Position numbers and translations under genes: made by a program. From a virus: a stretch of 20,390 nucleotides of DNA. Below, piece by piece: positions 1 to 7,031 of this stretch (positions are counted from its first letter, which is position 1; every line of letters starts with the position of its first letter). The notes under the pieces were generated by a model, which was not told where the DNA came from, ran no database searches, and was given only the letters and a program-made list of their open reading frames with translations. Location of the stretch: positions 1-20,390 of IMG/VR virus record IMGVR_UViG_3300044655_002769; one strand, 5' to 3'.

Positions 1-578
1 CAAATAAAAATTGCGATGCTCTTTGTACGGCTTTATGTACTATCCTACCAAAATACGAAATTAACACGCCAAATAGAATTGCAGCTTTCCTAGCTCAATG
101 CGGTCATGAATCAGGTGGATTTACAGTTCTACAAGAAAACTTAAATTATTCAGCTGAGGGATTAAGAAAAATCTTTCCTTCTAGATTTGCAACAGTGGCT
201 GCTGCTCAACCATATCATAGACAACCGGAAAAAATTGCCAATAAAATTTATTGCGATAGAATGGGTAATGGTCCAGAATCTTCAGGCGAAGGATACAAAT
301 TTCGTGGTCGTGGCGCGATTCAATTAACAGGCAAAGAAAATTATAGTAATTTTGCAAAATCAATTGGTAAATCTCTTGATGAAACAGTTGCATATTGCGA
401 AACATTAGAGGGAGCTATCTGTTCAGCGGCATGGTTCTGGACAACTCGTAAACTTAATGTATTCGCCGATTGTGGTGACATTCTTTCTATGACTAAAAAA
501 ATAAATGGCGGGACTATTGGAATCGAAGACCGCAAGAAACACTACGAACATGCATTGTATGAAATTAAAACGAGTTAA
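1..578 (+). CDS. GH19 chitinase-like endolysin (5' partial)
   Basis: The gene is cut by the left window edge. The reading frame is open from base 3, so about 192 residues are visible. Glycoside hydrolase 19-type lytic domain: the motif HESGGF (catalytic-type Glu at bases 108-110) is followed by ENLNYSAEGL, and GRGAIQLTGKENY lies further on; both blocks are hallmarks of phage GH19 endolysins related to chitinases. It probably cleaves the peptidoglycan glycan backbone at lysis. A GTG at 195 could be mistaken for a start but lies inside the domain, after the catalytic Glu. The gene ends two bases before a row of small membrane proteins that could act as holins, so this is a plausible lysis cassette. 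No N-terminal binding domain or signal can be judged because the start is missing. Confidence 0.88.
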   Translation, partial: NKNCDALCTALCTILPKYEINTPNRIAAFLAQCGHESGGFTVLQENLNYSAEGLRKIFPSRFATVAAAQPYHRQPEKIANKIYCDRMGNGPESSGEGYKFRGRGAIQLTGKENYSNFAKSIGKSLDETVAYCETLEGAICSAAWFWTTRKLNVFADCGDILSMTKKINGGTIGIEDRKKHYEHALYEIKTS

Positions 579-580
579 TT

Positions 581-874
581 ATGGACGTTCAAATACCAGC
601 AAATTTTGATTATTTTGGTTTAATAGAAGAGGTTGGATTTCCAATTACTCTTGCTATGGTTTGTGGTTGGTTTATTATGCAAGCTATGGAATTGGTATTA
701 GGTAGCGTTGTTAAATCAATTAAAAAATTAACAGGTTTAATTCGTTCAATGGATGGAAGAGTTCGTCAAATGAATACTGATGTATTAGAATTGGATGGAT
801 TAGTTTCTGGTTCGTTAATGGTTGACCCATTACCTGAAAATAGTTATTATACAATTAATCAGGAGGATAAATGA
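581..874 (+). CDS. small membrane protein 1 of a tandem trio, holin-like
   Basis: 97 residues. An N-terminal segment containing GFPITLAMVCGWFIM is a single transmembrane helix, followed by a probable amphipathic helix (roughly residues 45-75) with regularly spaced Leu, Ile, Val and Asp. Architecture and the GFPI motif resemble small phage holin-like proteins of the BhlA/UviB kind, but this is by eye only. It follows the endolysin by two bases and overlaps the next gene (ATGA). It shares its layout with the two following genes, suggesting tandem duplication. The role could be holin, or a membrane platform for the genes downstream. I am not certain of either. Confidence 0.6.
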   Translation: MDVQIPANFDYFGLIEEVGFPITLAMVCGWFIMQAMELVLGSVVKSIKKLTGLIRSMDGRVRQMNTDVLELDGLVSGSLMVDPLPENSYYTINQEDK

Positions 875-1155
875 ATCCGGAATATGTAAAATTTTTTACA
901 GATGTATTGGCTCCGACATTAGCAAGTTGTGTTGCAGGAAGTTTTATTTTTACTGCATTAAAATTTGTATTAAAAGATGTTATTGCAGCAGTTCATATTT
1001 TAGCGATTAGCGTTAAAGCATTAGAAAATAGGGTTAGATCTAGTTCACACGAATTAATTAAAATAGATGTAACAATTTCTTCAGTTTTAGGTTTACGTCC
1101 AGATTTAGAACGTATTTCCAGAGCTGATGGAAAAAATGACGCAAGAAAAGATTAA
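871..1155 (+). CDS. small membrane protein 2 of a tandem trio, holin-like
   Basis: 94 residues. The start overlaps the stop of the previous gene (ATGA) and has a good ribosome site (AGGAGG at 861-866). A hydrophobic segment near residues 12-30 (APTLASCVAGSFIFTALKF) is followed by a second hydrophobic or amphipathic stretch and a charged C-terminus. The segment LENRVRSSSHELIKIDVTIS matches in pattern the LIDRIRLLDNDLLRLTAKLN stretch of the third gene, so the two look paralogous although diverged. An alternative ORF in another frame (822-1010) is a shadow. Function unknown; part of a possible lysis or membrane complex. Confidence 0.6.
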   Translation: MNPEYVKFFTDVLAPTLASCVAGSFIFTALKFVLKDVIAAVHILAISVKALENRVRSSSHELIKIDVTISSVLGLRPDLERISRADGKNDARKD

Positions 1156-1167
1156 AAGGAAAAAATT

Positions 1168-1440
1168 ATGGGTGAAATAGGAGATTTAATATCTAAATAC
1201 GGATTTCCAATTGTAGCAGCAGGTTACATGTTAAAGATGGTAAAATATGTTTGGTCATATACCATCGATGAAATTAATCCAGTATTAGGGGAAGCAAGTA
1301 AAGAGTTGATTGCTCTTATCGATCGTATTAGATTATTAGATAATGATTTATTACGTTTAACTGCTAAATTAAACACAGTTCTTCAAATGCGAGAACAGCA
1401 ACAAGATCCAGTAGCAAAAAGAAATAATAGACAGAGATAA
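1168..1440 (+). CDS. small membrane protein 3 of a tandem trio, holin-like
   Basis: 90 residues, preceded by an AAAAGGAAAA ribosome site. N-terminal GFPIVVA-like segment (KYGFPIVAAGYMLKMVKYVW) predicted to span the membrane, then a long amphipathic or coiled-coil helix with Leu/Ile heptads (about residues 40-75) and a basic, Gln-rich C-terminus. The GFPI motif directly matches the first protein of the trio. Possible holin or pinholin; a membrane scaffold for the curli-like system that begins 4 bases later is an alternative. Confidence 0.6.
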   Translation: MGEIGDLISKYGFPIVAAGYMLKMVKYVWSYTIDEINPVLGEASKELIALIDRIRLLDNDLLRLTAKLNTVLQMREQQQDPVAKRNNRQR

Positions 1441-1443
1441 TAT

Positions 1444-1887
1444 ATGAAAAAATATTTACAATTATTTTTCATTATGTGTTTTTCAGTAGGAGTTAATGCA
1501 ACACCATTGACGTTTGAATTTAAAGATCCATCATTTTCAGGAAATGGTTGGTCGGCTCAGGTTATAACTTTAGAACAAATTGAAGCGCAACGTAAACAAA
1601 AAATTAAAGACGATCAATTGGCAGCAATTGCTAAAGCCGAAGTTGCTGCAAATAATAGCAATTTATCTAAATTTTTAGTTAATGTTGAATCTAGAATTTA
1701 TGCTCAATTATCAAAACAATTAACTGATCAACTGTTTTCTGATACAGGAGCAACATCAGGGACAATGGATTTTCAAGGAACATCAATTAATTGGATTAAA
1801 ACAGCTAATGATGTTACATTAACAATTATGGAAACAAACGGTAATACAACAGATATTACTGTGCCAATAGGACAATTCGGATTCTAA
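1444..1887 (+). CDS. csgF: CsgF-like curli assembly factor
   Basis: 147 residues with a classical signal peptide (positively charged start, hydrophobic core, cut near VNA|TPL at residue 19). The mature N-terminus TPLTFEFKDPSFSGN has the pattern of CsgF (Escherichia coli TMTFQFRNPNFGGN), the segment that plugs into the CsgG pore. Length agrees with the family (138 in E. coli). The middle (residues 35-75) is a charged helix, and the C-terminus (residues 98-147) is a Thr/Ile-rich beta-type domain. In curli systems CsgF is secreted through CsgG and couples the nucleator to the pore. The next gene is CsgG-like, two bases on, which strongly supports the call. I know of no CsgE-like gene in this window. 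Confidence 0.82.
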   Translation: MKKYLQLFFIMCFSVGVNATPLTFEFKDPSFSGNGWSAQVITLEQIEAQRKQKIKDDQLAAIAKAEVAANNSNLSKFLVNVESRIYAQLSKQLTDQLFSDTGATSGTMDFQGTSINWIKTANDVTLTIMETNGNTTDITVPIGQFGF

Positions 1888-1888
1888 T

Positions 1889-2683
1889 ATGAAATATATT
1901 ATTTTATCATTATTTTTATTACTTTCTGGTTGTTCACAACTTGCTCTAGAATTAGCAGCAGAAGAACCAGTTTCTGTTAAACCAAGAGCAAATCTATCAG
2001 AAAAACTTCCTTTTCTTGAAGGGGATTCAATTCCTATTTCTGTGTACGAATTTACCGATAAAACTGGGCAACGTAAACCGTCTGATAAATTAGCTCAATT
2101 ATCAACAGCTGTTCCACAAGGCGCAGAATCTTTTGTCATTAAAGCTCTACAAGATTCAAAAAATTGGTTTAAAGTTGTTGAACGCGTCGGTTTAGATAGT
2201 TTAGTTAAAGAACGTCAATTAATTAGAAATCAAAGAGAAGTTTACGAAAAAACTGAAGCAAAACCATTAACTCCATTGATGGTTAGCGGATTAATAGTAA
2301 CAGGAAGTATATCTGGTTACGATTCTGACATAAGATCTGGCGGTATTGGTTTACGATTATTTAAATTAGGTTTTACTGATGAATATCGTGTAGATAAAAT
2401 TACTATTTCAATGAGAGTTATCTCAGTTGCAACTGGAGAAGTTTTGTTATCGGTAATAACAACAAAAACAATTTATAGTTTTGCGTCAGGTGGCGGAGCT
2501 ATGATGTTTATTGGAACTGGTAATGTAACTGCTCTTGAAGCGGAAGTTGGTGATGCTGTTAATGAACCAATCACCGAAGGAGTTAGAGTAGCTATTGAAG
2601 ATAGTGTTTATTCCATGATACTTGAAGGTGAAAAGAAAGGTCTCTGGAAATTTAAAAAAGAAATGCAACCATTCCGCATATAA
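1889..2683 (+). CDS. csgG: CsgG-like outer-membrane curli secretion lipoprotein
   Basis: 264 residues (E. coli CsgG 277). A lipoprotein signal with lipobox LSGC gives acylated Cys15. Diagnostic CsgG stretches are visible: PISVYEFTDKTGQRKP, LSTAVPQGAE, ALQDSKNWFKVVER, KERQLIR, GSISGYDSDIRSGGIG, VATGEVLLSV, EVGDAVNEP and GLWKF near the C-terminus. CsgG forms a nonameric outer-membrane channel that exports curlin subunits from the periplasm. The constriction loop differs: where E. coli has YPASNF before STAVPQ, this protein has SDKLAQL, so the Tyr and Phe of the narrow ring are replaced while a polar residue (Gln) remains at or near the Asn site. Start chosen at the ATG with the signal peptide. 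It sits between CsgF-like and curlin-like genes. Confidence 0.9.
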   Translation: MKYIILSLFLLLSGCSQLALELAAEEPVSVKPRANLSEKLPFLEGDSIPISVYEFTDKTGQRKPSDKLAQLSTAVPQGAESFVIKALQDSKNWFKVVERVGLDSLVKERQLIRNQREVYEKTEAKPLTPLMVSGLIVTGSISGYDSDIRSGGIGLRLFKLGFTDEYRVDKITISMRVISVATGEVLLSVITTKTIYSFASGGGAMMFIGTGNVTALEAEVGDAVNEPITEGVRVAIEDSVYSMILEGEKKGLWKFKKEMQPFRI

Positions 2684-2694
2684 AGGAAAAATAA

Positions 2695-3330
2695 ATGAAA
2701 AAAATACAAATATATTTAATTATGTTTGTTATGCTTTTTGCTAAATCTGTGTTAGCTAGTGACGTTTTTATTGAACAAATTGGAAGTTCTTCTGAAATTA
2801 AAGTAACTCAGCAAGGAACTTCAAATAGAATAGGTAGTTCTTTAACTCCTTCGTTTTTTGGTGGAGATAGTAATAAATTTACAATTGAACAAGTTGGCGC
2901 TGTTAATGAATTGGATTTATTAATTAATGGTAACAATACAAATGTAACATTAGAAACATATGGTGCTGGTAATATCGAAAGTATTATTTGCGGAAGTAAA
3001 ACTACACCAAATTCGTGCGATAGTTCTACAATTGATTATACAATATCAGGTAATAATAATAAAATTACTACAAATTTAGGAGCTGCTGATAAATCTGCTA
3101 CAAGTAAAATGAATATTTCTGGTAATAATAATATTGTTACCCATACAGGAACACATACAAGCACTCTTGGTAGTAAAATATCGGCAGATTTAACTCTTAT
3201 CGGAAATTCAAATAAAATTGATATGACTCAATCAGGAAGTTTGGATGAAAACATTAAAGTCACCAGCACAGGCAACAACAATAACATTAGCATTACTCAG
3301 TCTTCTGTTATTACTTTACTCGCCCCGTAG
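2695..3330 (+). CDS. curlin-repeat amyloid-like secreted protein
   Basis: 211 residues with a signal peptide (cut near VLA|SDV, residue 22) and an AAAGGAAAAA ribosome site. The mature chain is built of curlin-type strand-loop-strand units with Ile/Val-x-Ile-x-Gln and Gly-Asn-Asn-Asn: FIEQIG, IKVTQQGTSN, FTIEQVGAVNE, ISGNNNKI, ISGNNNIV, LIGNSNKIDMTQSG, GNNNNISITQ. It is poor in aromatic and charged residues, as are CsgA/CsgB. It is the likely cargo of the CsgG-like pore encoded just upstream. Two cysteines (about residues 99 and 108) in the middle are not typical of CsgA. The last 86 bases overlap the next gene in another frame. Whether it is a fibre subunit or a nucleator cannot be told. Confidence 0.8.
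   Translation: MKKIQIYLIMFVMLFAKSVLASDVFIEQIGSSSEIKVTQQGTSNRIGSSLTPSFFGGDSNKFTIEQVGAVNELDLLINGNNTNVTLETYGAGNIESIICGSKTTPNSCDSSTIDYTISGNNNKITTNLGAADKSATSKMNISGNNNIVTHTGTHTSTLGSKISADLTLIGNSNKIDMTQSGSLDENIKVTSTGNNNNISITQSSVITLLAP
3234..3239 (+). promoter_or_regulatory. ribosome binding site deciding the FecR-protein start
   Basis: AGGAAG lies five bases before the ATG at 3245, inside the curlin-repeat gene. It supports a start deep within the upstream reading frame, which is needed to give the FecR protein its signal peptide. Confidence 0.65.
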
Positions 3331-4324
3331 TTTTGGAGCAATTGGTAAAGTTTCTGAACAAACTGGAGTAGCTGAAATACAGCGAAATAAACAATCGCTA
3401 CCAAGTGCTGTTAATACAGAAATTGAATCTATGGATGTCGTGGTTACTGCAAAAGGTAAACTCGACATTACTTTTAATGATAATACCAAAGTTTCCGTTG
3501 GCGAACAAAGTAAACTTGTAATTGACGATTTTGTTTATGACGCTAAAAAATCCACAGGAAAACTTGGATTAAAAATTGCATTAGGAACTGTTCGTTATGC
3601 CTCTGGGCAAATAGCAAAACATAATCCACAAAATGTTGGAATACAAACTCCAACGGCTACCGTTGCTGTTCGTGGTACAGATTTTTCTACAACAGTAGAT
3701 GAATTAGGTCAAAGTACATTTATTCTGTTACCAAGTTGCGATTTATCTGGTTGCGTAACAGGAGCTATTGAAGTTTCTACAGATGCAGGTTTTGTTTTAT
3801 TAAACCAAGCATTTCAATCAACTACTGTTTCTGATAAAACAAATTCTCCATCAAAACCAACTATAATTAATATTGATCCATTAAATATTAACAATAGCTT
3901 AATTGTATCTTCTCCAGTAAAAGCCGCTGACACAACAGTAACAGTTCAACAAATAAAAACTGGATTAGATGTTAATTTTCTTGATCAAGATTTTTTAACG
4001 TACAAACAATTAAGTATCAATTTATTAGATGTAAAAACTGATTTAGATAAAAATAAATTAGATGAAAAATTATTAACAAATGCATTAGACGAACCGATTG
4101 ATGATATTAGTGATATGCTACCTGGATATGATGAAAAAACAAATTTAAAATATAATACAAATGGAAAAGCATTAGTTCTTGATAAAGAAGCAACCAAAAA
4201 TAAATTTCAATTAAAAGTAGATAAAAATGCAGATGCAACTTTAAAATTAAATCAAGAAGGAACTGTTTTAACTCAAAATATTAACATGGGCACAACAACG
4301 AAAATAGATATTACACAAAAATAA
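3245..4324 (+). CDS. secreted FecR-domain protein with curlin-like C-terminus
   Basis: 359 residues. Signal peptide with core TLALLSLLLLLYS and cut near FGA|IGK (residue 32), encoded almost entirely within the overlap with the curlin gene. Residues about 33-150 form a FecR domain: glycan-binding-like beta repeats, VVVTAKGKLDITFNDNTKVSVGEQSKL, IALGTVRYASG and the TPTATVAVRGTDFST motif. FecR domains of this stand-alone type occur in secreted proteins, often next to CHASE2 cyclases, and one such cyclase is encoded four genes downstream here. The remainder is a Leu/Asp-rich helical-looking stretch (240-310). The last 30 residues (LKLNQEGTVL, KIDITQK) resemble curlin strands. It could anchor or nucleate the fibre; this is inference. 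Confidence 0.78.
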   Translation: MKTLKSPAQATTITLALLSLLLLLYSPRSFGAIGKVSEQTGVAEIQRNKQSLPSAVNTEIESMDVVVTAKGKLDITFNDNTKVSVGEQSKLVIDDFVYDAKKSTGKLGLKIALGTVRYASGQIAKHNPQNVGIQTPTATVAVRGTDFSTTVDELGQSTFILLPSCDLSGCVTGAIEVSTDAGFVLLNQAFQSTTVSDKTNSPSKPTIINIDPLNINNSLIVSSPVKAADTTVTVQQIKTGLDVNFLDQDFLTYKQLSINLLDVKTDLDKNKLDEKLLTNALDEPIDDISDMLPGYDEKTNLKYNTNGKALVLDKEATKNKFQLKVDKNADATLKLNQEGTVLTQNINMGTTTKIDITQK

Positions 4325-4327
4325 TAT

Positions 4328-5077
4328 ATGGATAAAAAATACCAAAGCATTTTTATTAGCGATATACATTTAGGAACAAAAGATTCTAAAGCAATTGAAT
4401 TAATTGATTTTTTAAAAAATAATACTTGCAATAAATTGTATCTTGTTGGAGATATAATTGATGGATGGAAAATACAACAAAATAAACTTAAATGGAAACC
4501 TAGTCATACAAAATTAATTCATAAATTTTTATCTTTATCGAGGAAAGGAACTGAGGTAATATACATAACAGGGAATCATGATGAATTTATTAGACCAATG
4601 GTTAATCTTAACGTCACCTTTGGTAAAATTTCAATTCATAATCAATATGAACATAATGGAATTGATGGTAAACGCTATTTGGTAACTCATGGAGATTTAT
4701 TTGATGGAATTACTAGGCTTGCTCCATGGTTAAGTTTTCTTGGAGATAAAGGCTATGATTTAATTTTATCATTAAATAATAAATTTAATTGGGTAAGACA
4801 TAAATTGGGATTTGGTTATTGGAGCCTAAGTAAATATTTAAAACATAAAGTTAAAAAAGCTGTCGATTTTATGTTCCAGTTCGAAATAAATTTAACAGAC
4901 TATTGCAAAAAACGTGGATATGACGGCGTTATCTGCGGACACATTCATCACGCGGAAATAAAAGAAATTAATGGTGTAACATATATGAATGATGGAGATT
5001 GGGTAGAATCATTAACGGCTTTAGTCGAACATCATGATGGTAGATGGGAAATTATAACATATAGTAAGGAGGAATAA
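4328..5077 (+). CDS. PlcP/LpxH-like metallophosphoesterase (phospholipid remodelling candidate)
   Basis: 249 residues, full length. Calcineurin-like metal site: SDIHLG (D12, H14), GDIIDGW (D42), GNHDE (N83, H84), THGD and CGHIHH (203-208) are all intact. The C-terminal half, GYWSLSKYLKHKVKKAV, YDGVICGHIHHAEI and NDGDWVESLTALVEHHDGRW, is typical of the COG2908 branch that includes PlcP rather than LpxH proper. PlcP enzymes cut the head group from phospholipids to give diacylglycerol under phosphate shortage and are usually followed by a glycosyltransferase (Agt), as here. Soluble or membrane-peripheral; no signal peptide. Start ATG follows the FecR stop by three bases without a clear Shine-Dalgarno. 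LpxH-like lipid A enzyme activity is the alternative. Confidence 0.82.
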   Translation: MDKKYQSIFISDIHLGTKDSKAIELIDFLKNNTCNKLYLVGDIIDGWKIQQNKLKWKPSHTKLIHKFLSLSRKGTEVIYITGNHDEFIRPMVNLNVTFGKISIHNQYEHNGIDGKRYLVTHGDLFDGITRLAPWLSFLGDKGYDLILSLNNKFNWVRHKLGFGYWSLSKYLKHKVKKAVDFMFQFEINLTDYCKKRGYDGVICGHIHHAEIKEINGVTYMNDGDWVESLTALVEHHDGRWEIITYSKEE

Positions 5078-5244
5078 TGTATATTTTAGTGGCATTACAA
5101 GCAGTAGCAGCATTAGGAACTAGTCTTTTTTGGCAACCAATTGGCGATTTTAGTTCGTATGAATCTTGTAAAGTAGCAATGGAACAATTACATAAATCAA
5201 AAGAGCATAGAGAAGGTGAAATGTATGTTTGCCTAAAAAAATAA
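5077..5244 (+). CDS. 55-aa hypothetical between PlcP-like and Agt-like genes
   Basis: 55 residues. It starts in a TAATG overlap with the metallophosphoesterase stop and has a strong AAGGAGG site at 5067-5072. The N-terminus (MYILVALQAVAALGTSLFW) is hydrophobic, either a signal-like segment or a short membrane anchor. The rest is charged, with two cysteines (31 and 52). It ends one base before the glycosyltransferase start. Not recognised; the position suggests an accessory to the lipid-modifying pair. Confidence 0.6.
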   Translation: MYILVALQAVAALGTSLFWQPIGDFSSYESCKVAMEQLHKSKEHREGEMYVCLKK

Positions 5245-5245
5245 T

Positions 5246-6247
5246 ATGAAAAAAACTATCTTAATAATAACAGACAATTTACCGAACCAAATTAATGGTG
5301 TGGTAACTACATTTAACAATTTAAAACGTGTTGGTGAACAAGAGGAGTTTACTTTTGAATTTATAACTCCTCTGGATTTTAAACATATTAACATGCCAAA
5401 ATATCCAGAAGTTAAATTAAGTTTTCCTTTTGGATTAACTAAGAAAATTAAAAAAATAAATCCAGATTTTATTCATATAGCAACAGAAGGTACTATTGGA
5501 ATTGCAGCTAAATTGGCGTGTAAGAAAAATAAATGGAAATATAACACGAGTTATCACACGAATTTCCCAGAATTCGTTAAAAAAATTTACGGAATACCAG
5601 AAAAAATTACATACAAATTTTTACGTTGGTTTCATAATCGTTCATATAAAGTTTTAACAACAACCAATACTATGGTTCAAGAATTAAAATCTAATGGATT
5701 TAAATGTGATGTTATTTCATGGACTAGAGGTATTAATAGAGAAGAATTAACTCCAACTAAACCAAAAGAAAATAGAGAACAAATTATATTGTTATCTGTT
5801 GGTAGAGTTTCTAAAGAAAAGAATTTAGATGTATTATGTCAACTATCAACTAATCCGCAATATTACATTCAAATTGTCGGAGATGGTCCATATAGAAAAA
5901 AACTTGAAAAAAAATACCCATTGGTAGAATTTGTTGGTTATAAATCTGGATCAGAATTAGCCGATTATTATGTTAATGCTGATGTATTTTGCTTTCCAAG
6001 TAAAACCGATACATTTGGAATTGTAATGATTGAAGCAATGTCATTGGGATGCCCTGTAGCTGGATATCCAGTTGCTGGTCCAATTGATGTTATTGAATCT
6101 GATGTTAATGGTTACATGGATGAAAATTTTGAAAACGCTATATTAAAATGTTTATCTCTTGATAGACATAAAGTTTATGTTAGCTCATTCAAATGGACTT
6201 GGGAAAATTGCTGGAAAATATTTAAAGAAAATCTTGTTCATAAATAA
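5246..6247 (+). CDS. GT4-family glycosyltransferase, Agt/SQD2-like
   Basis: 333 residues with a GT-B fold. The N-terminal domain has ITDNLPNQINGVVTT, PEVKLSFPFG, HIATEGTIGIAAK and SYHTNFPEFV; the C-terminal nucleotide-sugar domain has LLSVGRVSKEKNL, GDGPYRKKLE, FCFPSKTDTFGIVMIEAMS and PVAGPIDVI. This is the pattern of the family that makes glycolipids from diacylglycerol (Agt, SQD2/SqdX and relatives). Bacterial members commonly sit next to a PlcP metallophosphoesterase, as this one does. Predicted to act at the inner membrane, transferring a sugar to diacylglycerol. It is a little shorter than typical members (about 350-400). The donor sugar cannot be told from sequence; an alternative is transfer to lipid A or a polysaccharide. 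Confidence 0.85.
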   Translation: MKKTILIITDNLPNQINGVVTTFNNLKRVGEQEEFTFEFITPLDFKHINMPKYPEVKLSFPFGLTKKIKKINPDFIHIATEGTIGIAAKLACKKNKWKYNTSYHTNFPEFVKKIYGIPEKITYKFLRWFHNRSYKVLTTTNTMVQELKSNGFKCDVISWTRGINREELTPTKPKENREQIILLSVGRVSKEKNLDVLCQLSTNPQYYIQIVGDGPYRKKLEKKYPLVEFVGYKSGSELADYYVNADVFCFPSKTDTFGIVMIEAMSLGCPVAGYPVAGPIDVIESDVNGYMDENFENAILKCLSLDRHKVYVSSFKWTWENCWKIFKENLVHK

Positions 6248-6272
6248 TGTTTTAATATAACTTGAGGTAATA

Positions 6273-7031
6273 ATGAAAAAAATTGTTTTAGCTTTATGTC
6301 TACTATTTTCTACAGCTGTTCTTGCAAATCCAATCGATGACAAATGTTCACATTTTGCAACTTGGGGTGCTCCGCAAATTAAAACTGAAGGCGATAATCA
6401 ATATATCTGCAAAACCGGATATGCTGTTAATTTAAATTATAAAACCAAAGTCCCGTATTTTGTTATTGAACATATTACAGCTGATCACCTAAAAAAAGCA
6501 GTTGGTAGAAAAGATGATTTTCGTGAAGATGCAGAAGTTCCTGCTGAATACCGCGTAACATTAAAAGATTATGTTGGTTCTAACTTAGATCGTGGACACA
6601 TGGCACCCGCAGCAGATTTCGTTTATGATGCTAAAGTAATGAGCGAATCATTTTTCCTTGATAACATGATGCCTCAAAGTCAACCATTAAATCGCGGAGC
6701 ATGGAAATTACTTGAAGAAAAAACCCGCGACCTAGTTGCTCATGGCGATGTTTATGCTATTACCGGAACAATTTATGAGGGCGAATACAAAACTATTGGA
6801 AATAAAGTTGGAGTTCCCACTCATATTTACAAAGTAATTATTCAACCAAGCAAAGAAAGAATGATTGCATTTTTATTCCCTAATGAAAAAGTCGACCCAA
6901 AACAATTGGCAAAATATATTGTTCCTGTTGCTGATTTAGAAGTTAAAGCTGGTGTTGATTTTTCTCCGGCAATTCCAGAAAATTTAAAAGCATTAGAAGC
7001 AGTGGCAGCGAAATATGAAGATTGGTTCTAA
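6273..7031 (+). CDS. secreted DNA/RNA non-specific endonuclease (NucA/EndA type)
   Basis: 252 residues, with a TTGAGG ribosome site. Signal peptide with core VLALCLLFSTAVLA, cut near residue 18. The beta-beta-alpha metal nuclease motif DRGHMAPAADF (D106 to H109, catalytic His) and NMMPQSQPLNRGAW (metal-binding Asn131) are intact. Cysteines at about 25 and 46 may form a disulfide, fitting an exported enzyme. It degrades single- and double-stranded DNA and RNA in the periplasm or outside the cell. Its 3' end overlaps the cyclase gene by 17 bases. The role in a virus is open: clearing extracellular DNA, attacking competing DNA at entry, or nucleotide supply. Confidence 0.9.
   Translation: MKKIVLALCLLFSTAVLANPIDDKCSHFATWGAPQIKTEGDNQYICKTGYAVNLNYKTKVPYFVIEHITADHLKKAVGRKDDFREDAEVPAEYRVTLKDYVGSNLDRGHMAPAADFVYDAKVMSESFFLDNMMPQSQPLNRGAWKLLEEKTRDLVAHGDVYAITGTIYEGEYKTIGNKVGVPTHIYKVIIQPSKERMIAFLFPNEKVDPKQLAKYIVPVADLEVKAGVDFSPAIPENLKALEAVAAKYEDWF

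Noticed and set aside
2695-3330. Asn-rich repeats as a CRISPR or DNA repeat array
   Set aside because: The repeats are at protein level only; the DNA units vary in length and sequence.
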